Source of the DNA: Kocuria sp.
GTDB taxonomy: Bacteria > Actinomycetota > Actinomycetes > Actinomycetales > Micrococcaceae
DNA length: 64,000 nucleotides
Reading direction: 5' to 3'
Assembly (NCBI GenBank): GCA_030524035.1
Contig: JAUNHG010000002.1
Span: 124,001-188,000, forward strand
Position numbers and translations under genes: made by a program. Below, in pieces: positions 47,567 through 56,525 of this stretch. Each line of letters opens with the position of its first letter. The first letter of the stretch is position 1. The notes below the pieces were generated by a model. That model was not told where the DNA came from. It ran no database searches and was given only the letters and a program-made list of their open reading frames with translations.

Positions 47567-49885
47567 TACGGAGGTGTCGTCCCTCTCGATCCAGGGCGCG
47601 AAAACTTCACCTTGCATTGCCAGTTCTTCACCGTTGCTCGCACTAAGCATCATGTCGAAGTGCGCAGAGTGTCCTTGCAGGTCGAAGTAGCGGCGAAAGA
47701 GCCGAAGGAACTGTTGAGTTCCACCAACATCGATAGTTTGGTCCATGTCGTCGGCGATGGTGTGTGAGCCAGAGCTCGCCCACATATGGAACATCAGGAT
47801 CACGCGCTCCTCGAATACGGCGAGCCCTCCTGGCATTTGGTAATCCGAGACCTGCCCAATGGTCTTGAAGTAGCCTTCGATAATGCGGCGAACGATGTTG
47901 AACACTCCGACACGGACGAGGTTCGATTCGTCCTCGCTTCTGGCGGCTTCGACTACCGAGTCCCAGAGCAGAGGATAGCTGCCTCGGATCTTAGAGACAT
48001 GGCCATCATCTTTTGCGATAGTTATGCCCTGGACTTGTTTCAACAGGCGGAAATAGCGGCGATGAGGGCGACTTGAGCGATCAATTTCATAGGCCGCCTC
48101 GTGGTGGAACTGCGTGTTGTGTGTCAGGACAATGAGTTGCTTTAGATTATTTTGGCCAGAGATTGCCCATCCTGCAGCTTGTCGAACATGTGCAGCAACA
48201 AGAAAAAGCGTCTCGCTGTCTAGGCTAGAGATGGGGTCATCGATTACCGCGACTACGTCTTCGGGTTCGGCACCTGATTCTGAGGTTCCGAAGAGAGATT
48301 CCCAGAAGTACACGAAGCAAAGGAATGTCCTTTCGCCCTCGGAGAGCGATTCATGGGCAAAGCTACCGTCTGCCCTTACAATCCGGTATCCGCCAGAGAC
48401 ACCGCTTTCGGCCTGAATATGGAACCGATGGAATCCCATCGCGTTCACCGTTCCGTTAATCCGATCAGCAACTTCTTGTGTATTGGAGACCTGTTCGCGA
48501 AGCGCAAGAAGTTCGACTTCATCGGCGGTGTCCAAGTCTTCGCTGTCCGCGATCAGCTGCTCGAGTTCAGAAATGTTTTTATTCTTGAGGGTGGTAACAC
48601 GCTGATATCTAGAAAGCGCTCCTTTTACTGCCCTGTCAGACAAGAAGACTCGCCACCCGTCTTCAACGATCTTCTTTCGCTCCTCCTGCGCATTGGACAC
48701 AACAGCGTTGTGCTGTTTCACTTCCTCGTTGAAGGAAGAGATCAGAAACTGCAGTGCGTCCACCGCAGAAGTGACGTCGTCCACACTTACAGCGGTCGTC
48801 GGGTGCGCGACCTTGTCGCTCAGGCGTGATTCGATAATTGTGCACTCAGACTCCACGCGTTGAATATTTGTGATGAATGGCGTCTGGTCGGCTAATGTCT
48901 CGCCTTCGACGAACTTGCGCACTGCACTAATTTCGACCTTCAGGTTGTTCAACCTGCCGGACACCAGGCGCTTGATGTCATGTGCTCGCTGCAGCTGTGC
49001 GTCAAACCCTGAGGCGAAGTGGTCCTCCAACCGTTGCAGGAAGTTCGGCGGCACTGGCTGCTGGCAAAAAGGGCAGCAAGTGTTTTCCTCGTTGAGATAC
49101 TTGCGGCCTTCACTTACCCAGTCTTCGTTGGCAAGCTGATGAATTAGTGAGGACAGTGAACTCCCCGATGTTGTTGGTTTTGTAGCGTTCAGATCCTGCA
49201 ACTCGGAGGCTTCAAGTACGGAGCGAGTGCTCAGCGAGGGCATTTTGCGCCTCGGGGCCGAATCTCCTGAAATTGTCGCTGCGCGCGGCTTGAGTGAGTC
49301 CCATGTAGAAGTTGGATCGCCGGTTAGCGGCAGCGCATTCCGACGTAACGTCTCGTCAAGGATCTTTACTCGATTGCGATTAAAGCCTTTGAATACAATA
49401 TCTGCGACAATCGAGTCCTTGTCGCGATATTCGTTGTAAATCCGGTAAACCTCGTCTTTAGCGACGCTCTCCTCGCGCTCGATCTCAGCGTACAAACCAG
49501 TTGGTTCGGCACCTTTCGAACCAATAGTGGTTTCCCAATCCTGGCGCTCACGTTTCCGGTGCTGTCGTTCGGACTCGAGCTCTGCGATCCGATCGACCAC
49601 AGTGCCCGCAGCGGCCCCCATCGTGAAAATGCCGTCGACACGTTCCTGGAGGACGTGTTCCCGGTAGCGTTCATTGAACACCCGAATCGGAAGTGGCGTT
49701 GCAGCCGTCGTCCAAGCAACGCGGGCGGGAGCGTCGGAAGGCTGACCCGCGAGCGTATTGGAGATTGTGGTCTTCCCGGAACCGTTCTGCGCGAAGATGA
49801 AGTTGACCTTGCTGAGATTCTCGAGGACAAGCGGTTGTGTCCCAAAGCAGTAATCTGCCGTTACAGAGATCTTCTTGATGCTCAA
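47549..49885 (-). CDS. AAA_13 ATPase with zinc-hook-like motif; RloC/PrrC-like candidate
   Basis: A 778-residue SMC-like ATPase. Walker A QNGSGKTT is at 33-40, an ABC-type signature LSEGERTF lies near 510-520, and Walker B is AVIDDPISSLDS with D549-D550. Two coiled-coil arms (about 80-230 and 285-480) flank C270-C271-P-F-C274, a CxxC suited to a zinc hook. The C-terminal region has NIVRRIIEGYF (R666, E670) and downstream H700/H708, resembling the Arg-Glu-His site of PrrC/RloC anticodon nucleases. Such proteins shut down translation during phage infection. The start is TTG; no ATG or GTG is in frame upstream. Family sure, nuclease role inferred. Confidence 0.75.
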   Translation of the reverse strand: MSIKKISVTADYCFGTQPLVLENLSKVNFIFAQNGSGKTTISNTLAGQPSDAPARVAWTTAATPLPIRVFNERYREHVLQERVDGIFTMGAAAGTVVDRIAELESERQHRKRERQDWETTIGSKGAEPTGLYAEIEREESVAKDEVYRIYNEYRDKDSIVADIVFKGFNRNRVKILDETLRRNALPLTGDPTSTWDSLKPRAATISGDSAPRRKMPSLSTRSVLEASELQDLNATKPTTSGSSLSSLIHQLANEDWVSEGRKYLNEENTCCPFCQQPVPPNFLQRLEDHFASGFDAQLQRAHDIKRLVSGRLNNLKVEISAVRKFVEGETLADQTPFITNIQRVESECTIIESRLSDKVAHPTTAVSVDDVTSAVDALQFLISSFNEEVKQHNAVVSNAQEERKKIVEDGWRVFLSDRAVKGALSRYQRVTTLKNKNISELEQLIADSEDLDTADEVELLALREQVSNTQEVADRINGTVNAMGFHRFHIQAESGVSGGYRIVRADGSFAHESLSEGERTFLCFVYFWESLFGTSESGAEPEDVVAVIDDPISSLDSETLFLVAAHVRQAAGWAISGQNNLKQLIVLTHNTQFHHEAAYEIDRSSRPHRRYFRLLKQVQGITIAKDDGHVSKIRGSYPLLWDSVVEAARSEDESNLVRVGVFNIVRRIIEGYFKTIGQVSDYQMPGGLAVFEERVILMFHMWASSGSHTIADDMDQTIDVGGTQQFLRLFRRYFDLQGHSAHFDMMLSASNGEELAMQGEVFAPWIERDDTSVLTEAS

Positions 49886-50048
49886 CTGAAGTCCGATCCT
49901 GGATGCGCCATTGGAACCGATACGGGACGACTCATCTGGGTCATCCAGCCATTAGTAATGAGTTTAACTGTCACCGCATCGACCGCTTGGTCTGCTCATC
50001 ACAGGTGTGGAGGGTTTCTTGGCGCTGAGGCACAGGAAGGGGTGCAGA

Positions 50049-51085
50049 TCACGCCGCAGCCACGAGCAACTCGTCCCAGTTCGTCAGACACCTTGGTGAG
50101 AGGAGCTCGCGCTTCATCTCCCAGCCCGGCGGAGTCTTCATCCCGCCGAGCCCGACACCGACTGTGGTCGTGACGAACTTGCGGTTGATCTCATCGAGCG
50201 CGTGTCCGACGCCGCGACCTTCGAACTCGGGGCGGAACAGGTTGAGCGGCTGCACCCGTCGGCCTGCCGGAGATCGGTGAGGACGACTCCGGCGCGGGCA
50301 TAGCGGATGCCAGGCACCGGGAACAGCTTCGGCAATAGCGCCCGGGCGGCTTTAGTGAGCGTGATCGGATCGTCCGTCGGCGTCGGTAGCGCGACCGTCG
50401 CCTGCGCGCTGTGGCTGACCGTGCCTTCATCGGCCCAGCCTGTCGCCGCCCACGCGGACAGATGATGCGCGACCGATCCTTGCGCACGGAGCCTCGCGGA
50501 GACGCGCTGTGCGTAGAGCGAGACCACCTGCTCCATCTCGGGTTCGGTGGTGATCTTCTTCGCGAACGAGCGAGAGAAGATGAGCTGGTCCTTTGCCGCG
50601 GGCGGCACCATCTCCAGCGGGATGCACGGTACTCCGCGGAGTTCGAGGACGATGCGTTCCATGTTCACGTTGAAGCGCTTGCGAGCCCACTTCGGGTCCA
50701 TGTCCCGCAACCCACGGGCGGTGTGCACGTTGATCACCGCGAGCCGCTTCCCGGAGCGCTCGGCCACGCCCCAGAGGTCGGTGACGGGAATGCTGTCGAG
50801 GATGCGGTCCATCTGCTCGTCGGTGTAGCGGGCCAGGTGCAAGACGCCGATGTCAGCGAAGGACTTCTTGATGCCGATCGCCGCGACCTTCGCCAAGGAC
50901 TTCGTCGCCCCGATCGCGACACGGACGGGGACCCCGGTGAGCTGTCGGACGGTGCGGCGGATCTCGCGGCCGATGTCCTCGAGCTCAGCAGGTGTGCCGC
51001 GGAGTCCGACGAAGGATTCGTCGACGGAGTAGACCTCTTGCCAGGCGGAGTAGCGGGAGATGATCTCTACTGGTAGGTCCGATTG
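50049..51085 (-). pseudogene. umuC: Decayed umuC (Y-family DNA polymerase V subunit)
   Basis: The readable part contains YSAWQEVYSVDESFVGLRG (palm active site), GVPVRVAIGATKSLAKVA, the HhH thumb and little-finger regions. The N-terminal catalytic section (the DCNNFYASCE part, about 90 residues) is missing, replaced by unrelated sequence at about 51065-51085. Near 50250 the frame changes by one base: ADG then VQPLNLFRPEFEGRG, continuing to a genuine C-terminus (MKRELLSPR...WDELLVAAA, 50049). A deleted G in GACGGGTGCAG explains it. Not functional as written. Confidence 0.85.
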
Positions 51086-51214
51086 TTGATGAGTGCACTT
51101 TTCGCGCACGGTTTGTCGACGATATAGAGGTTCGCGCTCGGAGGGCATTGGCGGCCCCTGCCAGAGCGGGGTGGGTGAACATTCGGTGACGAAGCCGGCT
51201 TGGACTCGCGGATT

Positions 51215-51250
51215 GATTCGATAGATGTCAATATAGATGCATGTCGAATC
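51215..51250. promoter_or_regulatory. Operator-like inverted repeat over the trxB start
   Basis: GATTCGA (51215-51221) and TCGAATC (51244-51250) form a 7-base inverted repeat that spans the trxB start codon. Inside is TCGATAGATGTCAATA (51218-51233), nearly the same as a sequence ahead of the second arsR. ArsR-family repressors bind such imperfect repeats. There is no ribosome binding site, so the trxB mRNA may be leaderless. Confidence 0.6.
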
Positions 51251-52215
51251 AAGAGGTGGAACTGGTCATCGTCGGGTCAGGTCCCGCCGGATACACTGCG
51301 GCTGTCTACGCAGCACGTGCGGGTCTCGCGCCGGTCGTGATCGCCGGCTCGGTGACGGCGGGCGGTGCGTTGATGACGACGACCGAGGTGGAGAACTTCC
51401 CGGGCTTCGTCGATGGCGTGCAGGGGCCGGAGCTGATGGAGTCGATGCGGGCGCAGGCCGAGCGGTTCGGCGCGCAGATCGTCTACGACGACGCGATCCG
51501 CCTTGATCTCGACGGCGACGTGAAGACCGTTGAGACCGGTGCTGGCGAGACGTACCTGGCGCGGGCGGTGGTCCTGACGATGGGATCCGCGTATCGCAAG
51601 CTCGGCCTTCCTGAGGAGGAGCGCTTGTCCGGGCACGGAGTGTCTTGGTGCGCGACGTGCGACGGGTTCTTCTTCCGCGACAAGGAGATCTCCGTGATCG
51701 GCGGCGGGGACTCGGCGATGGAAGAGGCTCTGTTCCTCACTCGGTTCGCGTCGAAGGTGACCATAGTGCACCGCCGGGACGAGTTCCGGGCGTCGAGGAT
51801 CATGGCGCAGCGCGTGCTGGAGGATCCGAAGATCGAGGTCGCCTGGAACAGCGAGGTCGCCGCGATCCTCGGCGACGAGCAGGTCACCGGGCTCGTGCTG
51901 CGCGACACCGTCACCGGGGCCGAGCGCACGCTCGACGCGACGGGGGTGTTCGTCGCGATCGGGCACGATCCTCGCTCCGAGCTCGTCGCGGGCCAGGTAG
52001 ACACCGACGCGGACGGCTACGTTCGTGTCGCGCACCCGTCCACGCGGACGAACCTGGCCGGGGTGTTCGCGGCCGGGGATCTCGTCGATCACACGTACCG
52101 GCAGGCGATCACCGCCGCGGGCACCGGCTGCGCGGCCGCGCAGGACGCCCAGCACTACCTGTCGAACCTCGCACCCGCCACCCTGCCCGAGCCCGTCCTG
52201 GAGGTCTCCGCATGA
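51241..52215 (+). CDS. trxB: Thioredoxin reductase
   Basis: NADPH-dependent flavoenzyme of 324 residues. FAD motif [17 protein letters not shown], redox centre WCATCDG, NADPH motif [10 protein letters not shown] and the C-terminal FAD box GVFAAGDL are all present. It recharges the adjacent thioredoxin, which supplies electrons to the arsenate reductases downstream. First gene of trxB-trxA-acr3-arsRC, each overlapping by ATGA. Confidence 0.94.
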   Translation: MSNQEVELVIVGSGPAGYTAAVYAARAGLAPVVIAGSVTAGGALMTTTEVENFPGFVDGVQGPELMESMRAQAERFGAQIVYDDAIRLDLDGDVKTVETGAGETYLARAVVLTMGSAYRKLGLPEEERLSGHGVSWCATCDGFFFRDKEISVIGGGDSAMEEALFLTRFASKVTIVHRRDEFRASRIMAQRVLEDPKIEVAWNSEVAAILGDEQVTGLVLRDTVTGAERTLDATGVFVAIGHDPRSELVAGQVDTDADGYVRVAHPSTRTNLAGVFAAGDLVDHTYRQAITAAGTGCAAAQDAQHYLSNLAPATLPEPVLEVSA

Positions 52216-52538
52216 GCACCGTCACCCCCGTCACCGACGCCACTTTCCAGGCTGAAGTGCTCGAATCCGAGCTGCCCGTCGTGGTCGATATCTGGGCGAC
52301 CTGGTGCGGGCCGTGCAAGGCGATCGCCCCGATCCTGGACCAGCTCGCCGGCGAGTACGCGGGCCGGGTGAAGATCGTGAAGCTCGACGCCGACCAGAAT
52401 CCCGAGACTGTGGCCGCGGCCCGCGTGACCTCGATCCCGACCCTCGGCTTCTACCGGGACGGGGAACGCGTCGACACGCTGATCGGCGCGCACCCGAAGC
52501 CCGTCTACCTCGCGAAGATCGAGGAGCTGCTCGCATGA
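52212..52538 (+). CDS. trxA: Thioredoxin
   Basis: A 108-residue thioredoxin with active site W31-C-G-P-C35 and the cis-proline IPTLGFY. ATG 52212 overlaps the trxB stop by four bases. Within the arsenic operon it probably serves the LMW-phosphatase-type ArsC proteins. The longer frame upstream is spurious. Confidence 0.94.
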   Translation: MSTVTPVTDATFQAEVLESELPVVVDIWATWCGPCKAIAPILDQLAGEYAGRVKIVKLDADQNPETVAAARVTSIPTLGFYRDGERVDTLIGAHPKPVYLAKIEELLA

Positions 52539-53623
52539 CCGACGCTTTGACCCGTACCGCCCCGAAGAGGCTCTCCACCCTAGACAAGTGGCTGCCGCTG
52601 TGGATCGGCCTCGCCATGGTCGCGGGCCTGCTGCTCGGACGTTTCGTGCCGGCTCTTTCGGGGCTGTTGGCGAAGCTCGAGGTCGGCGGGATCTCGATCC
52701 CCATCGGCCTGGGCCTGCTGGTGATGATGTACCCGGTCCTGGCGAAGGTCCGCTACGACAAGGTCGCCGCCGTCACCGGGGACAAGAAACTGCTGGTCTC
52801 GTCGCTGGTGCTGAACTGGCTGGCCGGCCCAGCCGTGATGTTCGCCCTGGCCTGGTTGTTCCTGCCGGACCTGCCGGAGTACCGTACGGGGCTCATCATC
52901 GTCGGGCTGGCGCGGTGCATCGCGATGGTCGTGATCTGGAACGATCTGGCCTGCGGCGACCGCGAGGCGACGGCGGTGCTCGTCGCGATCAACTCGGTCT
53001 TCCAGGTCGTGATGTTCTCGGTGCTGGGCTGGTTCTATCTCACGGTGCTGCCCGGCTGGCTGGGCCTGGACGCGCAGGGCCTGGAGGTCTCCGTCTGGCA
53101 GATCGCGCTGAACGTTCTCGTCTTCCTCGGCGTGCCGCTGGTGGCGGGCTTCGCGTCGCGATGGATCGGCGAGAAGCGCCATGGCCGCGCCTGGTACGAG
53201 GAGAAGTTCCTGCCCGCGGTCGGCCCATGGGCGCTGTACGGGCTGCTGTTCACGATCGTGCTGCTGTTCGCGCTGCAGGACGATGCGGTGCTGGCGAAGC
53301 CCCTCGACGTGGCGCGGATCGCGCTGCCGCTGCTGGTCTACTTCGGCCTGATGTGGTTCGCGGGGCTGCTGCTCGGCAAGGGCCTCGGCCTCGGCTACGC
53401 ACGGTCGACGACGCTCGCGTTCACCGCGGCGGGCAACAACTTCGAGCTAGCGATCGCGGTCGCGATCGGCACCTTCGGCGCGGCCTCCGGACAGGCCCTC
53501 GCCGGAGTCGTCGGCCCCCTGATCGAGGTGCCTGTGCTCGTGGGCCTCGTCTACGTCTCGCTCTGGGCCGCCCGGGCCTGGTTCCGCACCGACCCCTACG
53601 CCGTCGAATCGAGGACGTCATGA
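52535..53623 (+). CDS. acr3: Arsenite efflux permease Acr3
   Basis: A 362-residue Acr3-family (BASS fold) antiporter with about ten helices. Begins near LDKWLPLWIGLAMVAGLLLG and has WNDLACGDREATAVLVA, IALPLLVYFGLMW and FTAAGNNFELAIAVAI, the conserved helix 4 and 9 motifs. It exports arsenite made by the reductases. ATG 52535 overlaps trxA. Sometimes labelled arsB, but the fold is not the ArsB one. Confidence 0.93.
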   Translation: MTDALTRTAPKRLSTLDKWLPLWIGLAMVAGLLLGRFVPALSGLLAKLEVGGISIPIGLGLLVMMYPVLAKVRYDKVAAVTGDKKLLVSSLVLNWLAGPAVMFALAWLFLPDLPEYRTGLIIVGLARCIAMVVIWNDLACGDREATAVLVAINSVFQVVMFSVLGWFYLTVLPGWLGLDAQGLEVSVWQIALNVLVFLGVPLVAGFASRWIGEKRHGRAWYEEKFLPAVGPWALYGLLFTIVLLFALQDDAVLAKPLDVARIALPLLVYFGLMWFAGLLLGKGLGLGYARSTTLAFTAAGNNFELAIAVAIGTFGAASGQALAGVVGPLIEVPVLVGLVYVSLWAARAWFRTDPYAVESRTS

Positions 53624-54624
53624 CCGATACCGCCGTCATCTCCAACACGGAGGCGTGCGCGCCGTCCGCGACGCATGCCATCGGCACCGAGGCCGCGACC
53701 ACCGTGGCCGGCGCGCTCAAGGCGCTCGCTGATCCGCTGCGTCTGCGGATGCTCTCCGCGATCGCGATCGACCCTCGCGGAGAGTCCTGCGTGTGCGACC
53801 TCGCCGAGCTCGCCGAGGTGTCGCAGCCGACGGTCTCCCACCATCTGAAGGTGCTGAAGGAGACGGGGATGCTGCTGTCCGAGCGGCGGGGTACCTGGGT
53901 GTACTACCGCATCGCGCCAGGCAAGCAGCGCGCCGTCGCGGCTCTCCTTGACGCGTTCGCTCCCGCCGCAGCCGCCATGGACGAGCCCGAAGACACCGCA
54001 GCACGGGCCGAGGCCTTGCAGCAGATGGACACCCGCGTGACCCGCCTCGCCGAAGAGCTCGCGGACGAGCTGACCGGGCTGAACCGTGATCTCGTGGTCG
54101 CGATCGTGCGCGAGTCCTACGCGGGCCTGGTGCGCTCGGCCAAGCTGACGGCGCACATGATCCCGCTGACCGAACGCTTCGCCCGGCAGCGCCTCACCGA
54201 CCTGACGCGGGACCGCTCGGCCGGGGTGCCGCAGGTGCTGTTCGTGTGCGTGCAGAACGCGGGCCGCTCCCAGCTCGCCGCCGCGATCGTCAACCAGCTC
54301 GCCGACGGCCGCGTGGTCGCACGCTCCGCCGGTTCCACCCCGGCGTCGGACGTGCACCCGCACGTGCGCTCGCTGCTCACCGAGATCGAGGGCGCGCAGG
54401 AGGCCGAGACGGCGTTCCCGAAGCCCCTCACCGACGACGCCGTGCGCGCGGCCGACGTGGTGGTCGCCATGGGCTGCGGCGACGTCTGCCCGATCATCCC
54501 CGGGGTCCGGTACGAGGACTGGGCCGTCGGCGACCCGGCCCTCGCTTCCCCGGAAGGGGTCGACGCGATCCGCCACGACATCGAGGCCCGCGTCCGCGAC
54601 CTCCTCGCCACCCTCACCGACTGA
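53620..54624 (+). CDS. ArsR-ArsC fusion (repressor plus arsenate reductase)
   Basis: A 334-residue two-enzyme protein. Residues about 25-115 are an ArsR winged helix with the As(III) site C57-V-C59-DL and SQPTVSHHLKVL. A three-helix spacer (about 125-190, ELTGLNRDLVVAIVRES) matches the N-terminal domain of actinobacterial tyrosine phosphatase-like proteins. From about 205 is an LMW-phosphatase ArsC domain with C210-V-Q-N-A-G-R-S217 and further Cys in MGCGDVCP. Overlaps acr3 by ATGA. Confidence 0.9.
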   Translation: MTDTAVISNTEACAPSATHAIGTEAATTVAGALKALADPLRLRMLSAIAIDPRGESCVCDLAELAEVSQPTVSHHLKVLKETGMLLSERRGTWVYYRIAPGKQRAVAALLDAFAPAAAAMDEPEDTAARAEALQQMDTRVTRLAEELADELTGLNRDLVVAIVRESYAGLVRSAKLTAHMIPLTERFARQRLTDLTRDRSAGVPQVLFVCVQNAGRSQLAAAIVNQLADGRVVARSAGSTPASDVHPHVRSLLTEIEGAQEAETAFPKPLTDDAVRAADVVVAMGCGDVCPIIPGVRYEDWAVGDPALASPEGVDAIRHDIEARVRDLLATLTD

Positions 54625-54638
54625 AAGTTGCGAAAACC

Positions 54639-55043
54639 ATGACCGACCAGAAGCCCTCCGTCCTCTTCGTTTGCGTCCACAACGCCGGCCGCTCCCAGAT
54701 GGCCGCCGGCTGGCTCCGCCACCTCGCGGCAGGACGCGTCGAGGTCCGATCCGCCGGGTCCATGCCCGCTGACCAGATCAACCCCGTCGCCGTCGAGGCG
54801 ATGCGTGAGGTGGGCATCGACATCACTGCGGAGCAGCCAAAAGTGCTCACCACCGAAGCGGTGCAAGACTCCGATGTCGTGATCACGATGGGCTGCGGCG
54901 ACGCCTGCCCGTTCTTCCCGGGCAAGCGGTATGAGGACTGGAAGCTCGACGACCCCGCCGGGCAGGGCATCGAGGCGGTTCGTCCCATCCGCGACGAGAT
55001 CAAGGGCCGCGTCGAGACCCTTCTCGCCGACCTCCTGGGCTGA
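54639..55043 (+). CDS. arsC: Arsenate reductase (thioredoxin/mycothiol-linked, LMW-PTP type)
   Basis: A 134-residue stand-alone reductase whose P loop starts at C12 (CVHNAGRSQM), with later cysteines in MGCGDACPFFPG that relay the disulfide. It reduces arsenate to arsenite for export. It lies 14 bases after the fused copy, so the operon has two reductase domains. ATG 54639. Confidence 0.93.
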   Translation: MTDQKPSVLFVCVHNAGRSQMAAGWLRHLAAGRVEVRSAGSMPADQINPVAVEAMREVGIDITAEQPKVLTTEAVQDSDVVITMGCGDACPFFPGKRYEDWKLDDPAGQGIEAVRPIRDEIKGRVETLLADLLG

Positions 55044-55060
55044 GCAGTACCGCACGTGCG

Positions 55061-55092
55061 AAGGGGCAGGAACCGTCTGGTTCCTGCCCCTT
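55061..55092. terminator. Bidirectional terminator between arsC and the FAD gene
   Basis: A perfect 14-base stem (AAGGGGCAGGAACC at 55061-55074 with 55079-55092) and a 4-base loop, between convergent genes ending at 55043 and 55108. It probably serves both. Confidence 0.8.
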
Positions 55093-55107
55093 CCTGTTGT
55101 CCGCGAT

Positions 55108-56442
55108 TCAGCGGCCAGCTGGTGCCGTGCCGAGCTGGATGAGCTGGGGGCTCGACGCGCAGCACGACCCGGCGGAAGACTCCTGGTCGGGAGCGTCGAA
55201 CAGGCCGGAGCCGCCGCACACACCCGTGTCCGGCAGAACGAGCTCCACGCGCTCGGCTGCCTCGCGGTCCCCGGCGATCGCGGCGACGACGCTGCGGACC
55301 TGCTCGAACCCGGTCAGGGCGAGGAAGGTCGGCGCGCGTCCGTAGGACTTCGCTCCCACGATGTAGAACCCTGGCTCGGGCTGCTCGAGGTCGGCCGCGC
55401 CGGTGGCCCGGACGGAACCGCACGAGTGGACGTTCGGGTCGACCTCCGCGGCAATCTTCGATGGGGCCTGCAGGCGCATGTCGAGGTCGAGACGGATCTC
55501 GGAGAGGAAGGACAGGTCGGGACGGAAGCCGGTGGCGACGAACACCCGCGCCGCAGGCTCGAGGCGTCGGCCGTCCTCTGCCACGAGCGCCGCTTGGCCG
55601 CCGTCGATGACGACCCGCTCGGTGCGGAACCCGGTCACGAGATCGACGAGCCCGTCTTCGACGGCCTTCTTCGCCCGCTGGCCCAGCGCGCCGCGCTCGG
55701 GCAGCTCGTCGGCGCTGCCGCCGCCGAAGGTGTTGCCGACCGCGCCGCGGCGCAGCACCCAGGTGATCCGCGTCCCCGGCTCGCGCTTGGCCACCCTGGA
55801 CAGGATCCCGATCGTCGTCGCCGCGGAGTGCCCGTTGCCGACCACCACGACGTGCTGGCCCGCCAGGGGGCTGGCGTCCTCGATCGCGGGCATGCGGTGC
55901 TCCAGGAGCCCAGCTTCGACCGCTGCCCTCTCACCGAGGGCGGGAAGACCGTCAGCGCCGGCGGGGCTGGGTGTCCGCCAGGTGCCGGAAGCGTCGATCA
56001 CGGCACTCGCTTCGATCCGCTCCTCGGTGCCGTCGGCGCGCGCGACGTGGACGACGAAGGGCTGCTCGGCGCGGCCCGCGTCGACGGAGAGGTCCCGGCC
56101 CTTGCGGCCGACGCCGACCACGCGAGCTCCGTAGCGTACGCGGTCACCGAGGGCGTCGGCGAGGGGCGCGAGGTACTGATCGATCCACTGCGCGCCGGTC
56201 GGGTAGCCCTGAGTCGGGGCCGACCACCCGGTGGGCTCCAGCAGGCGTCGCGACGCGGCGTCGGTGAGCTCGGTCCACGGAGAGAACAGGCGGACGTGGC
56301 CCCACTCGGCCACCGCGGAGGCAGCCGTGTCGCCGGATTCCAGGACGATCGGGTCGAGCCCGCGCTCGAGCAGGTGAGCGGCGGCGGCCAGTCCCTGCGG
56401 ACCGGCCCCGATGACGACGACAGGATTCACTGCGACCTCCAT
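55108..56442 (-). CDS. FAD-dependent NAD(P)-binding oxidoreductase (ArsO-like)
   Basis: A 444-residue flavoprotein with the FAD motif GAGPQGLAAAAHL near the start, a second dinucleotide motif VVVGNGHSAATT, and FVATGFRPD, the layout of flavin monooxygenase-like enzymes. Cysteine-rich end (SAGSCCASS). Similar genes occur in actinobacterial ars clusters under the name ArsO; the substrate is not known. ATG 56442 is preferred. Divergent from the second arsR, sharing its control region. Confidence 0.8.
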   Translation of the reverse strand: MEVAVNPVVVIGAGPQGLAAAAHLLERGLDPIVLESGDTAASAVAEWGHVRLFSPWTELTDAASRRLLEPTGWSAPTQGYPTGAQWIDQYLAPLADALGDRVRYGARVVGVGRKGRDLSVDAGRAEQPFVVHVARADGTEERIEASAVIDASGTWRTPSPAGADGLPALGERAAVEAGLLEHRMPAIEDASPLAGQHVVVVGNGHSAATTIGILSRVAKREPGTRITWVLRRGAVGNTFGGGSADELPERGALGQRAKKAVEDGLVDLVTGFRTERVVIDGGQAALVAEDGRRLEPAARVFVATGFRPDLSFLSEIRLDLDMRLQAPSKIAAEVDPNVHSCGSVRATGAADLEQPEPGFYIVGAKSYGRAPTFLALTGFEQVRSVVAAIAGDREAAERVELVLPDTGVCGGSGLFDAPDQESSAGSCCASSPQLIQLGTAPAGR

Positions 56443-56463
56443 GCATTGACGTTCTTCGATGCG

Positions 56464-56510
56464 TTGACAGGAACGATCCTGTCCTTCATATCGACAGATG
56501 TCAATACGTC
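56464..56510. promoter_or_regulatory. Shared control region of the FAD gene and arsR
   Basis: TTGACA at 56464-56469 with CATATC 17 bases on points to the right; on the other strand TTGACA (56499-56504) with CAGGAT 17 bases on points left. The motif TCGACAGATGTCAATA (56491-56506) overlaps both and nearly repeats the one before trxB. CAGGA/TCCTG (56468-56481) forms a second small repeat. This suggests one ArsR repressor controlling both directions. Confidence 0.6.
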
Positions 56511-56525
56511 GGGCAGAATGGAGCC

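Noticed and set aside
51277-52155. Minus-strand frame opposite trxB
   Set aside because: Shadow of trxB; no recognisable motifs.
52588-53619. 678-residue frame running through acr3 into the arsRC fusion
   Set aside because: Only the part from 53620 has domains. The upstream section is an Arg/Gly-rich shadow of acr3 in G+C-rich DNA.
53596-55423. Long minus-strand frames opposite arsRC and arsC
   Set aside because: Antisense artefacts of strongly biased third codon positions.
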